Shown here: piece after piece, positions 8,398-16,898 of the stretch
Position numbering within the stretch: the stretch's first letter is position 1
Layout: the number at the start of each line of letters is the position of its first letter
Source: Streptomyces sp. NBC_01235
Lineage (GTDB): Bacteria > Actinomycetota > Actinomycetes > Streptomycetales > Streptomycetaceae
Assembly (NCBI RefSeq): GCF_035989285.1
Contig: NZ_CP108513.1
Span: 9,424,001-9,488,000, forward strand
Direction of reading: 5' to 3'
Length of the DNA: 64,000 nt
Notes under the pieces: model-generated
Database searches by the model: none
What the model saw: only the letters and a program-made list of their open reading frames with translations
What the model was told of the DNA's origin: nothing
Made by a program: the position numbers and the translations under genes

Positions 8398-9184
8398 GCC
8401 ACTCCAGGGGCAGCGCACGGGACAGCGGGTCCCGACCGTCATCGCCGACAAGGTCCACATCGTCTACCGGGTCCACGGTGCCAAGGCCGCCAAGGGAAGC
8501 GCCACGGCGGCCCTCAGCCGGATCGTCAAGCGCGGCGGCGAGGAACGCGGTGTGCGCAAGGTGCACGCGGTGCGGGGCGTCTCCTTCGTCGCCCACCGCG
8601 GCGAGGCCATCGGCCTGATCGGCTCCAACGGCTCCGGCAAGTCCACGCTGCTGCGTGCCATCGCCGGCCTGCTCCCACCGGAGAGCGGCAGGGTCTACAC
8701 CGACGGCCAGCCCTCGCTGCTCGGCGTCAACGCGGCCCTGATGAACGACCTCACCGGCGAGCGCAACGTCACCCTCGGCGGCCTGGCCATGGGCATGTCC
8801 CGTGAGCAGATCAAGCAGCGCTACCAGGAGATCGTCGACTTCTCCGGCATCAACGAGAAGGGCGACTTCATCTCCCTGCCGATGCGCACCTACTCCTCCG
8901 GCATGCAGGCCCGGCTGCGCTTCTCGATCGCCGCCGCCAAGGACCACGACGTCCTGATGATCGACGAGGCGCTGGCCACCGGCGACGCGAAGTTCCGGGG
9001 GCGCTCCGAGGAACGCATCCGGGAGCTGCGCCGGCAGGCCGGTACGGTGTTCCTGGTCAGCCACAGCAACAAGTCGATCAGGGACACCTGCGACCGCGTG
9101 CTGTGGCTGGAACGCGGCGAACTGCGCCTGGACGGCCCGACCGACGAGGTCCTCAAGGAGTACGAGAAGTTCTCGGCCAGGTAG
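8390..9184 (+). CDS. ABC transporter ATP-binding protein, polysaccharide export (TagH/Wzt-like)
   Basis: 264-residue ATPase with Walker A GSNGSGKST, a family-typical signature loop YSSGMQARL (in place of LSGGQ), Walker B VLMIDEAL and H-loop VSHSN. These forms are characteristic of O-antigen and teichoic-acid exporters. There is no C-terminal carbohydrate-binding extension, so recognition of a chain-end cap is not expected. It starts with GTG at 8390 within the permease end, behind GGAGGAGAGG. It is the last gene of the operon, followed 13 bp later by a strong terminator. Confidence 0.9.
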   Translation: MVEPLQGQRTGQRVPTVIADKVHIVYRVHGAKAAKGSATAALSRIVKRGGEERGVRKVHAVRGVSFVAHRGEAIGLIGSNGSGKSTLLRAIAGLLPPESGRVYTDGQPSLLGVNAALMNDLTGERNVTLGGLAMGMSREQIKQRYQEIVDFSGINEKGDFISLPMRTYSSGMQARLRFSIAAAKDHDVLMIDEALATGDAKFRGRSEERIRELRRQAGTVFLVSHSNKSIRDTCDRVLWLERGELRLDGPTDEVLKEYEKFSAR

Positions 9185-9196
9185 GGCGATGCGACC

Positions 9197-9228
9197 AGGG
9201 CCCCGCCGGAACTTCCCGGCGGGGCCCT
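9197..9228 (+). terminator. Terminator of the envelope operon
   Basis: Perfect 13-bp inverted repeat AGGGCCCCGCCGG/CCGGCGGGGCCCT with a 6-nt loop, directly after the ATPase stop. It separates the envelope operon from the hopanoid cluster. Confidence 0.88.
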
Positions 9229-9327
9229 GCGTCTGCAAAGGAAACGTCAACTCCGGGTCGCCTTAGGAATCTTGACGCCAATCGGTGTGTTGTTGTGATG
9301 TGCAGGACACCCCCGCGAACCGCCCTG

Positions 9328-9339
9328 CGTTGTACAACG
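9328..9339. promoter_or_regulatory. Palindrome upstream of the hopanoid cluster
   Basis: CGTTGTACAACG is a perfect 12-bp palindrome in the 350-bp leader between the terminator at 9228 and hpnC. It is an operator-like site about 150 bp before the leader ORF at 9481. The regulator is unknown. The rest of the region shows a GGGGCGATAATG element (9371-9382) that could be a -10, but no convincing -35. Confidence 0.4.
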
Positions 9340-9480
9340 TAAGCTGGACCGGTCCCGAAACGCGTCAAGTGGGGCGATAATGCGCAGCGTCCATGGTCGG
9401 GCAGGCGTGCGCGTGGCCGGGCGGCGTGTCCGAAATAGTGCGTATTGGGTCCGCAGTGTAGAACGGGAGATGTGACGGCA

Positions 9481-9546
9481 ATGGCTACGGAGACTCCCCA
9501 GCTCAGCGCAGGCCGTGCCGTCCCGGCCCCGGGCGGTCGACGATGA
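9481..9546 (+). CDS. Possible 21-codon leader ORF coupled to hpnC
   Basis: ATG at 9481 with GGGAG about 11 bp upstream opens a 21-residue frame (MATETPQLSAGRAVPAPGGRR). Its stop TGA overlaps the hpnC start as ATGA. hpnC itself has no strong Shine-Dalgarno sequence, so ribosomes finishing this frame could restart on hpnC. The peptide has no recognisable motif. It may be only a coupling device or a chance frame. Confidence 0.4.
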   Translation: MATETPQLSAGRAVPAPGGRR

Positions 9547-10454
9547 CGGCGCCTGTCGCGCCACCCACCGGCGACCCGGAGCGCGGCACGCTCGACAAGG
9601 CCGCCGACGAGAACTTCCCCGTGGCCCCGTTCTTTCTGCCCAGGGCCTGGCGCGACGACCTGACCGCCGTGTACGGCTTCGCCCGGCTCGTCGACGACAT
9701 CGGCGACGGCGACCTCGCCCCGGGCGGCGCCGACGCCCACCTGCTCGGCGTGCCGGCCGTCGAGGCCGAGAACCGCCTGCTCCTGCTGGACGCCTTCGAG
9801 GCCGACCTGCATCGTGTTTTCGACGGGTTCGACGGCGCGCCCCGCCATCCCCTGCTGCGCCGCCTCCAGCCCACGGTCCGCCGCCGCTCGCTCACCCCCG
9901 AGCCCTTCCTCGGCCTGATCGCCGCCAACCGGCAGGACCAGCTCGTCACCCGCTACGAGACCTACGACGACCTCCTCGCCTACTGCGAACTGTCCGCCAA
10001 CCCCGTCGGCCGTCTCGTCCTGGCCGTCACCGGCACCTCGACCCCCGAGCGCGTGCGCCGCTCCGACGCCATCTGTACCGCGCTGCAGATCGTCGAACAC
10101 CTTCAGGACGTGACCGAGGACCTCGGTCGCGACCGCGTCTACCTGCCCGCCACGGACATGAAGCGCTTTCACGTCCAGGAGGCGGATCTCGCCACGAAAA
10201 CCGCGGGCGCGTCGGTGCGCGCACTGGTCGCGTACGAAGCGCAACGCGCCCGCGATCTCCTGAGTGAAGGCGCCCCCCTGGTGGGTAGCGTCCACGGCAG
10301 GCTGAGACTGCTGCTCGCGGGGTTCGTGGCGGGGGGGAGGGCGGCGATCCGCGCGATCGCCGCCGCTGATTACGACGTACTTCCCGGCCCGCCCAAGCCC
10401 GGCAAGCTCCAGTTGCTGCGCGAGGTGGGCGTGACCCTGCGAGGAGAGGGGTGA
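9543..10454 (+). CDS. hpnC: Squalene synthase HpnC (hydroxysqualene-forming)
   Basis: 303-residue trans-isoprenyl diphosphate synthase. In the three-step HpnCDE route it converts presqualene diphosphate to hydroxysqualene. The first Asp-rich motif is RLVDDIGDG and the second region EDLGRDRVYLP. It lacks membrane helices, unlike eukaryotic squalene synthase. It is first of the hopanoid operon and overlaps hpnD by GTGA. Identity as HpnC rather than HpnD rests on gene order and sequence flavour. Confidence 0.92.
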   Translation: MTAPVAPPTGDPERGTLDKAADENFPVAPFFLPRAWRDDLTAVYGFARLVDDIGDGDLAPGGADAHLLGVPAVEAENRLLLLDAFEADLHRVFDGFDGAPRHPLLRRLQPTVRRRSLTPEPFLGLIAANRQDQLVTRYETYDDLLAYCELSANPVGRLVLAVTGTSTPERVRRSDAICTALQIVEHLQDVTEDLGRDRVYLPATDMKRFHVQEADLATKTAGASVRALVAYEAQRARDLLSEGAPLVGSVHGRLRLLLAGFVAGGRAAIRAIAAADYDVLPGPPKPGKLQLLREVGVTLRGEG

Positions 10455-11401
10455 TCCGGACCGTGGAGTCGTCACCGCACGTGTCCGCGCCGGTACTCGC
10501 CGCCTACAGCTATTGCGAGGCCGTCACCGGGCAGCAGGCCCGTAACTTCGCGTACGGCATCAGGCTGCTGCCCACGCCCAAGCGCCGCGCGATGTCGGCG
10601 CTGTACGCCTTCTCGCGCCGCGTCGACGACATCGGCGACGGCGCGCTGGACGGCGACGTGAAGACCGCCCGGCTCGAGGACACCCGGGCGCTGCTCACCC
10701 GGGTCCGCGAGGGCGAGATCGAGGAGGACGACACCGACCCCGTCGCGGTCGCCCTCGCGCACACGGCCCAGGCCTTCCCGGTCCCGCTGGGCGGCCTGGA
10801 CGAGCTGATCGACGGCGTGCTGATGGACGTGCGCGGCGAGACGTACGAGACCTGGGACGACCTGAAGGCGTACTGCCGCTGTGTGGCGGGCGCCATCGGG
10901 CGGCTCTCGCTCGGCGTGTTCGGCACCGAACCGGGGGCGCGCGGCGCCGAACGCGCTCCGGAGTACGCCGACACACTCGGGCTCGCGCTCCAGCTCACCA
11001 ACATCCTCAGAGACGTCCGCGAGGACGCGGAGGGCGGCCGGACCTATCTGCCCGCCGACGACCTCGCCAAGTTCGGCTGCTCGGCCGGGTTCGACGGGCC
11101 GAAGCCCCCGGAGGGCTCCGACTTCGTGGGTCTCGTGCACTTCGAGGTGCGACGGGCCCGCACTCTCTTCGCCGAGGGCTACCGGCTGCTGCCCATGCTC
11201 GACCGGCGCAGCGGCGCCTGCGTCGCCGCCATGGCCGGCATCTACCGCCGTCTCCTCGACCGCATCGAGCGCGACCCCGAGGCGGTACTGCGCGGCCGGG
11301 TCTCGCTGCCCGGGCGGGAGAAGGCCTACGTCGCCGTGCGCGGCCTGTCGGGCCTGGACGCCCGGCACGTGTCGCGGCAGACCGTCAGGAGGCGCACCTG
11401 A
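10451..11401 (+). CDS. hpnD: Presqualene diphosphate synthase HpnD
   Basis: 316-residue phytoene/squalene synthase family enzyme that condenses two farnesyl diphosphates to presqualene diphosphate. It has the first substrate-Mg motif RRVDDIGDG and the second motif NILRDVREDAEGGRTYLP, both in canonical form. The GTG start lies within the hpnC stop. Near its 3' end sits AGGAGG (11387-11392), which serves the microprotein gene beginning at its stop codon. Together with HpnC and HpnE it gives squalene. Confidence 0.93.
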   Translation: MIRTVESSPHVSAPVLAAYSYCEAVTGQQARNFAYGIRLLPTPKRRAMSALYAFSRRVDDIGDGALDGDVKTARLEDTRALLTRVREGEIEEDDTDPVAVALAHTAQAFPVPLGGLDELIDGVLMDVRGETYETWDDLKAYCRCVAGAIGRLSLGVFGTEPGARGAERAPEYADTLGLALQLTNILRDVREDAEGGRTYLPADDLAKFGCSAGFDGPKPPEGSDFVGLVHFEVRRARTLFAEGYRLLPMLDRRSGACVAAMAGIYRRLLDRIERDPEAVLRGRVSLPGREKAYVAVRGLSGLDARHVSRQTVRRRT

Positions 11402-11553
11402 TGGACGCGGCGAGCGACAAAGTGGGCCAAGGTGATTCCTCCGGAGAAAAGCGGCACGCAACCCTCCGGTCCGGCGCGGCGTCCCTGAGTGCGACGGCCT
11501 GCGGTGCAGAGTTCAAGCACCATGGCCGGCCTGCACGGGAGGGTGCACGATGA
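11401..11553 (+). CDS. 50-residue coupled microprotein between hpnD and hpnE (DUF6380-like)
   Basis: ATG at 11401 shares its A with the hpnD stop (TGATG). A perfect AGGAGG lies 8 bp upstream, and the stop overlaps the hpnE start (ATGA). The product is 50 residues, basic, with one Cys and no predicted membrane helix (starts MDAASDKVGQ, ends REGAR). I believe streptomycete annotations carry a small DUF6380 family at this place, but I recall this only loosely. Function is unknown. Placement suggests an accessory factor of squalene synthesis or a purely translational link. Confidence 0.7.
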   Translation: MDAASDKVGQGDSSGEKRHATLRSGAASLSATACGAEFKHHGRPAREGAR

Positions 11554-12971
11554 ACGACGAGCAGCTCGCTGACGCCTCGGACGTGTCCGGTGGTTCACGG
11601 CGTACCGCCGTCGTCGTCGGGGGCGGGCTCGCCGGTGTCACCGCGGCGCTCGCGCTCGCCGACGCGGGCGTACGCGTCACCCTGCTCGAGGGCCGGCCCC
11701 GGCTCGGCGGCCTGGCCTTCTCCTTCCAGCGCGGCCAACTGACCGTCGACAACGGACAGCATGTGTACCTGCGCTGCTGCACCGCCTACCGCTGGTTCCT
11801 CGACCGCATCGAGGGCAGCGCGCTGGCGCCACTGCAGGACCGGCTCGACGTGCCCGTCGTCGACCTCGCCAAGCCCGAGGGGCGGCGGCTGGGCAGACTG
11901 CGGCGCGACGCGCTGCCCGTGCCGCTGCATCTGGGGCGCAGCCTCGCCACGTATCCGCACCTCTCGCTCGCCGAACGCGCCAGGGTGGGCCGGGCCGCGC
12001 TCGCGCTCAAGGGGCTCGACCTCGCCGACCCGACCCTGGACACACAGGACTTCGGCAACTGGCTGACCGCTCACGGTCAGTCGGCACGCGCCGTCGAGGC
12101 TCTGTGGGACCTGGTCGGGGTCGCCACTCTCAACGCGGTCGCGGGGGACTCCTCGCTGGGGCTCGCCGCGATGGTGTTCAAGACCGGTCTGCTGTCCGAC
12201 CCGGGCGCCGCCGACATCGGCTGGGCGCATGTCCCGCTGGGCGAACTGCACGACCGGCTGGCGCGCAAGGCGCTCGAGTCCTCCGGCGTACGGGTCGAGG
12301 TCCGTTCACGCGTCACCTCCCTCTCTCCTGACGAAAACGGGACCTGGAGCGTTCAGGTTCCGGGCGAGACGCTCCGCGCGGACACGGTCGTGCTCGCCGT
12401 ACCGCAGCGTGAGACCTACGACCTGCTCCCCGACGGCGCGCTCGACGACGCGGCGCGGCTGCTGGAGATCGAGACCGCGCCCATCCTCAACGTGCACGTC
12501 GTCTACGACCGCAAAGTGCTCGACAAGCCCTTCTTCGCGGCGCTCGGCACGCCCGTGCAGTGGGTCTTCGACCGCACCCACGCCTCCGGGCTGCGCGAGG
12601 GCCAGTACCTCGCCCTGTCCCAGTCCGCCGCGCACGGCGAGATCGACGCCCCCGTCGCCGCGCTGCGCGAGCGCTATCTGCCCGAGCTGGAACGGCTGCT
12701 GCCGGGCACGCGCGGCGCCGAGGTGCGGGACTTCTTCGTGACCCGGGAGCGCACGGCGACGTTCGCCCCCACCCCCGGCGTCGGGCGCCTCCGTCCCGGC
12801 GCCCGCACCAAAGCCCCCGGCCTGTACCTGGCCGGAGCGTGGACCGCCACAGGGTGGCCCGCGACCATGGAGAGTGCGGTCCGCAGCGGCGTGAGTGCGG
12901 CGGACGCCGCGCTGAGCGCCCTGGGCCGGCCCCGCCCCCGCCGCCTCTTCGACTTCGAGGAGGCCGCGTGA
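11550..12971 (+). CDS. hpnE: Hydroxysqualene dehydroxylase HpnE
   Basis: 473-residue FAD-dependent amine-oxidase/phytoene-desaturase family protein. The N-terminal dinucleotide motif VVVGGGLAGVTAALALADAG (residues about 24-43) is followed by the LLEGRPRLGG loop. The C-terminal FAD motif APGLYLAGAWTATGWPATMESA is clear. It removes the hydroxyl group of hydroxysqualene to give squalene. The start is set by GGGAGG at 11538-11543 and by overlap with the microprotein gene. An alternative reading as phytoene desaturase is unlikely, because no carotenoid genes are nearby. Confidence 0.93.
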   Translation: MNDEQLADASDVSGGSRRTAVVVGGGLAGVTAALALADAGVRVTLLEGRPRLGGLAFSFQRGQLTVDNGQHVYLRCCTAYRWFLDRIEGSALAPLQDRLDVPVVDLAKPEGRRLGRLRRDALPVPLHLGRSLATYPHLSLAERARVGRAALALKGLDLADPTLDTQDFGNWLTAHGQSARAVEALWDLVGVATLNAVAGDSSLGLAAMVFKTGLLSDPGAADIGWAHVPLGELHDRLARKALESSGVRVEVRSRVTSLSPDENGTWSVQVPGETLRADTVVLAVPQRETYDLLPDGALDDAARLLEIETAPILNVHVVYDRKVLDKPFFAALGTPVQWVFDRTHASGLREGQYLALSQSAAHGEIDAPVAALRERYLPELERLLPGTRGAEVRDFFVTRERTATFAPTPGVGRLRPGARTKAPGLYLAGAWTATGWPATMESAVRSGVSAADAALSALGRPRPRRLFDFEEAA

Positions 12972-13036
12972 TGCTCGATCAGCACGGCTCGGCACACCCC
13001 CGCACCCCCTCCGGTACCGCAACAAGAGGAGAAACT

Positions 13037-14110
13037 GTGCCCACTGTGCCCCCGGCCACGCCGGACGCTCACAGGACCGCGGTGGACGTGACCGCGCTCC
13101 TGGAGTGCGGCCGCACCCTGGCCACACCGGTGCTGCGGGCGGCCGTCGACCGGCTGGCTCCGCCCATGGACACGGTCGCCGCCTACCACTTCGGCTGGAT
13201 CGACGCCCAGGGCAACCCCACCGACGGCGACGGCGGCAAGGCCGTCCGCCCCGCCCTCGCCGTGCTCTCCGCCGAGGTCACCGGGGCCGCTCCCGAGGTC
13301 GGCATCCCCGGCGCGGTCGCCGTCGAACTGGTCCACAACTTCTCCCTCCTGCACGACGACCTGATGGACGGCGACGAACAGCGCCGGCACCGCGACACCG
13401 TCTGGAAGGTGCACGGCCCCGCGCAGGCCATCCTGGTCGGCGACGCCCTGTTCGCCCTCGCCAACGAGATCCTCCTCGAACTCGGCACGGCCGAGGCCGG
13501 CCGGGCCACCCGCCGCCTGACCACCGCCACCCGCGCCCTGATCGACGGCCAGGCCCAGGACATCTCCTACGAGCACCGCGACCGCGTCAGCGTCGAGGAG
13601 TGCCTGGAGATGGAGGGCAACAAGACCGGCGCCCTGCTGGCCTGCGCCAGCTCGATCGGCGCCGTGCTCGGCGGCGCGGACGACCGCAGCGCCGATCGCC
13701 TGGAGAAGTACGGCTACCACCTCGGCCTGGCCTTCCAGGCCGTCGACGACCTCCTCGGCATCTGGGGCGACCCGGTCTCGACCGGCAAGCAGACCTGGAG
13801 CGACCTGCGCCAGCGCAAGAAGTCCCTGCCGGTCGTGGCCGCGCTCGCGGCGGGCGGTTCCGCCTCCGAGCGGCTCGGCGAGATCCTCGCCGCCGACGCC
13901 AAGAGCAGCGACTTCGAGAACTTCTCCGAGGAGGAGTTCGCGGCCCGTGCCGCCCTGATCGAGGAGGCCGGCGGCCGTGAGTGGACCGCCGAGGAGGCAC
14001 GCCGTCAGCACACCATCGCCATCGAAGCCCTGAACGCCGTCGACATGCCCGAGCAGGTGCGGGCCCGGTTCACGGCGCTCGCCGACTTCGTCGTCGTACG
14101 AAAGAGATGA
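13037..14110 (+). CDS. Polyprenyl (farnesyl-type) diphosphate synthase
   Basis: About 357 residues. This trans-prenyl transferase carries the first Asp-rich motif HDDLMDGD and the second AVDDLLGIWGD. It likely makes farnesyl diphosphate for HpnD. GTG 13037 is preferred because it follows AAGAGGAG at the right distance. ATG 12971, overlapping the hpnE stop, would add 22 residues of low-complexity sequence. Chain length cannot be read with certainty; hopanoid context argues for C15. Confidence 0.88.
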   Translation: MPTVPPATPDAHRTAVDVTALLECGRTLATPVLRAAVDRLAPPMDTVAAYHFGWIDAQGNPTDGDGGKAVRPALAVLSAEVTGAAPEVGIPGAVAVELVHNFSLLHDDLMDGDEQRRHRDTVWKVHGPAQAILVGDALFALANEILLELGTAEAGRATRRLTTATRALIDGQAQDISYEHRDRVSVEECLEMEGNKTGALLACASSIGAVLGGADDRSADRLEKYGYHLGLAFQAVDDLLGIWGDPVSTGKQTWSDLRQRKKSLPVVAALAAGGSASERLGEILAADAKSSDFENFSEEEFAARAALIEEAGGREWTAEEARRQHTIAIEALNAVDMPEQVRARFTALADFVVVRKR

Positions 14111-14229
14111 TCACTATCGGTCGAATAGCCCTCGCGTAGTCGCCGGCCGGTGTGCGAGGAGTCAGAGCACCGGCCGACGGCGGACCCACAGCAGACGCAA
14201 CGACATGCACACTGCACGAAGGGGAAGCC

Positions 14230-16251
14230 ATGACAGCGACGACCGACGGAAGCACCGGGGCCCTCCCGCCCCGCGCTGCCGCGGCCAGCGAAACCGACAT
14301 CACCATCCCCGTGGCGGCCGGGGTACAAGAAGCCGCCGCACGCGCGATGCGGCGCGCCACCGACTTCCTGCTCGCGCGGCAGGACGCCGAGGGCTGGTGG
14401 AAGGGCGACCTCGAGACGAACGTCACCATGGACGCCGAGGACCTGCTGCTCCGTCAGTTCCTGGGCATCCGTGACGAGGCCACCACCCGCGCCGCCGCCC
14501 TCTTCGTCCGCGGCGAGCAGCGCGAGGACGGCACCTGGGCCACCTTCTACGGCGGGCCGCCCGACCTCTCCGCCACCATCGAGGCGTACGTCGCCCTGCG
14601 CCTGGCCGGAGACGCCCCCGAGGCACCCCACATGAGCAGGGCCTCCGCCTGGGTCCGCGAGCAGGGAGGCATCGCGGCCGCCCGGGTCTTCACCCGGATC
14701 TGGCTGGCCCTGTTCGGCTGGTGGAAGTGGGAGGACCTGCCGGAACTTCCGCCGGAGCTCCTGTACTTCCCCAAGTGGTTCCCGCTCAGCATCTACAACT
14801 TCGGCTGCTGGGCCCGGCAGACGATCGTGCCGCTGACCGTCGTGTCGGCCAAGCGACCGGTGCGCCCGGCGCCGTTCCCGCTCGACGAGCTGCACACCGA
14901 CCCGGCGCGTCCCAACCCGCCCAAACCCCTTGCCCCGGTGAACAGTTGGGACGGGCTCTTCCAGCGGCTCGACAAGGTGGTGCGCGGATACCGGTCGGTC
15001 GCGGTGCGCAGGCTGCGCAAGGCGGCCATGAACTCGGCCGCCCGCTGGATCATCGAACGCCAGGAGAACGACGGCTGCTGGGGCGGGATCCAGCCGCCCG
15101 CCGTGTACTCGGTCATCGCGCTGCACCTGCTCGGCTACGACCTCGAACACCCGGTGATGCGGGCCGGGCTGGAGTCGCTCGACCGTTACGCCGTGTGGCG
15201 CGAGGACGGCGCCCGGATGATCGAGGCCTGCCAGTCGCCGGTGTGGGACACCTGTCTGGCGACCATCGCGCTCGCCGACGCGGGCCTGCCCCCGGACCAT
15301 CCGCAACTGGTCAAGGCCGCCGACTGGATGCTCGGCGAGCAGGTGGTGCGCCCCGGCGACTGGTCGGTGCGCAGGCCCCAACTCCCGCCAGGAGGATGGG
15401 CGTTCGAGTTCCACAACGACAACTACCCCGACATCGACGACACCGCCGAGGTCGTTCTCGCGCTGCGCCGGGTCAGGCATCACGACCCGCAGCGGATGGA
15501 CCGGGCCATCGCGCGCGGGGTGCGCTGGAACCTCGGGATGCAGTCGAGGAACGGGGCCTGGGGCGCCTTCGACGCCGACAACACCAGCCCGTTCCCCAAC
15601 CGGATGCCGTTCTGCGACTTCGGCGAGGTCATCGACCCGCCGTCCGCCGACGTCACGGCGCACGTCGTCGAGATGCTGGCGGTGGAGGGCCTCTCGCACG
15701 ACCCGCGCACCCGGCGCGGAATCCAGTGGCTGCTGGCCGAACAGGAGCCGGACGGTTCGTGGTTCGGGCGCTGGGGCGTCAACTACGTCTACGGCACGGG
15801 GTCGGTGGTGCCCGCCCTCACCGCGGCCGGCCTGCCCGCCCGGCATCCCGCGATCCGGCGGGCGGTGGCCTGGCTGGAGCGGGTGCAGAACGACGACGGC
15901 GGCTGGGGCGAGGACCTGCGCTCCTACCAGGACCCCACCCGGTGGAGCGCTCGGGGCGCCTCGACGGCCTCCCAGACGGCGTGGGCGCTGATGGCGCTGC
16001 TGGCCGCGGGGGAGAAGGACGCCAAGGCCGTCGAGCGGGGCATCGCGTGGCTGGCACAGACCCAGCGGGAGGACGGCTCCTGGGACGAGCCCCACTTCAC
16101 CGGCACCGGCTTTCCGTGGGACTTCTCGATCAACTACCACCTGTACCGGCAGGTCTTCCCGCTGACCGCACTCGGCCGGTACGTCCACGGCGAGCCGTTC
16201 AGCACATTGCCCGGTGCCCAGCCGGCCGCTTCCGAGGCAGAGGGGAGCTGA
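14230..16251 (+). CDS. shc: Squalene-hopene cyclase
   Basis: 673-residue class II terpene cyclase that folds squalene into hopene and hopanol at the membrane surface. The protonating motif is D401-I-D-D404, and many QW repeats are visible (for example QNDDGGWG, QREDGSWD, QSRNGAWGAFD). Start: ATG 14230 after GAAGGGGA. The 119 bp before it contain no other gene and might hold an extra promoter. It is the committed step of the pathway; length is normal for the family. Confidence 0.96.
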   Translation: MTATTDGSTGALPPRAAAASETDITIPVAAGVQEAAARAMRRATDFLLARQDAEGWWKGDLETNVTMDAEDLLLRQFLGIRDEATTRAAALFVRGEQREDGTWATFYGGPPDLSATIEAYVALRLAGDAPEAPHMSRASAWVREQGGIAAARVFTRIWLALFGWWKWEDLPELPPELLYFPKWFPLSIYNFGCWARQTIVPLTVVSAKRPVRPAPFPLDELHTDPARPNPPKPLAPVNSWDGLFQRLDKVVRGYRSVAVRRLRKAAMNSAARWIIERQENDGCWGGIQPPAVYSVIALHLLGYDLEHPVMRAGLESLDRYAVWREDGARMIEACQSPVWDTCLATIALADAGLPPDHPQLVKAADWMLGEQVVRPGDWSVRRPQLPPGGWAFEFHNDNYPDIDDTAEVVLALRRVRHHDPQRMDRAIARGVRWNLGMQSRNGAWGAFDADNTSPFPNRMPFCDFGEVIDPPSADVTAHVVEMLAVEGLSHDPRTRRGIQWLLAEQEPDGSWFGRWGVNYVYGTGSVVPALTAAGLPARHPAIRRAVAWLERVQNDDGGWGEDLRSYQDPTRWSARGASTASQTAWALMALLAAGEKDAKAVERGIAWLAQTQREDGSWDEPHFTGTGFPWDFSINYHLYRQVFPLTALGRYVHGEPFSTLPGAQPAASEAEGS

Positions 16252-16893
16252 ATGAGCGCGCAGCCCGTCCCTGCCCCGCTGCTGATCGCGTGCGCGCTCG
16301 GCATCGAGCACCTCGCCCTGCGCATGGGCGACCGCAGCGGGGCCGACGGGCCGGTCACCGTCCTGCGGACGGGCATGGGGCCGAAGGCGGCGGAGCGCTC
16401 CGTCACCCGGGTCCTGGCCGACCCGGTGCTCGACGGGGCGGCCGTGCTCGCCACGGGCTTCTGCGCCGGGCTCGCCCCCGGTATGCACCCCGGTGACCTG
16501 GTCGTCGCCGAGGAGACCCGCGACCCGCGCGGCAGCGTCCCCTGCGTCGGCACCGAACTGCTCGTCAAGGAGCTCGTGCGCACCCTGCCCGGGCGCACCG
16601 TCCACACCGGCCCCCTCACCGGCTCCGACCACGTCGTGCGCGGTCACGAACGGGGCGACCTGCTCGCGACCGGCGCCATCGCGGTCGACATGGAGTCGGC
16701 GGCCACGCTCCTGAGCGCCGTGCGCGCGGATCTGCGCCCGGTTGCGGCCGTCCGAGTGGTCGTGGACGCTCCAGAACATGAACTCGTCCGGATCGGCACG
16801 GTGCGCGGTGGAATATCAGCTTTCCGTGTTCTCCGCTCCGTCCTGCCTGCTTTTTTCGAATGGCACCGTAATGTTCTGCTCCCCCGGAGGTGA
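16252..16893 (+). CDS. hpnG: Adenosylhopane nucleosidase/phosphorylase HpnG
   Basis: 213-residue nucleoside-phosphorylase superfamily protein. In hopanoid synthesis HpnG removes adenine from adenosylhopane to give (phospho)ribosylhopane. Visible family features are the small glycine-rich N-terminal part (TGMGPKAAERS), TGFCAGLAPGMHPGDLVVAEE and the catalytic-site segment AIAVDMESAAT. Databases often mislabel this family as an HMBPP reductase homologue or lipoprotein. It starts one base after the shc stop and ends within hpnH's leader. Confidence 0.88.
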   Translation: MSAQPVPAPLLIACALGIEHLALRMGDRSGADGPVTVLRTGMGPKAAERSVTRVLADPVLDGAAVLATGFCAGLAPGMHPGDLVVAEETRDPRGSVPCVGTELLVKELVRTLPGRTVHTGPLTGSDHVVRGHERGDLLATGAIAVDMESAATLLSAVRADLRPVAAVRVVVDAPEHELVRIGTVRGGISAFRVLRSVLPAFFEWHRNVLLPRR

Positions 16894-16898
16894 GCCAC

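Noticed and set aside
9371..9382. WhiG-type sigma promoter (GCCGATAA-like) before the hopanoid cluster
   Set aside because: GGCGATAA is close to the -10, but no TAAA-like -35 occurs at the required spacing.
12971..13036. Upstream ATG as start of the polyprenyl synthase
   Set aside because: It overlaps the hpnE stop, but the added 22 residues look non-conserved and the GTG at 13037 has a much better ribosome site; left as an alternative.
14005..16779. 924-codon open frame on the minus strand
   Set aside because: It lies opposite shc and hpnG, has no domain, and its long length follows from the GC-rich codon bias of the plus-strand genes.
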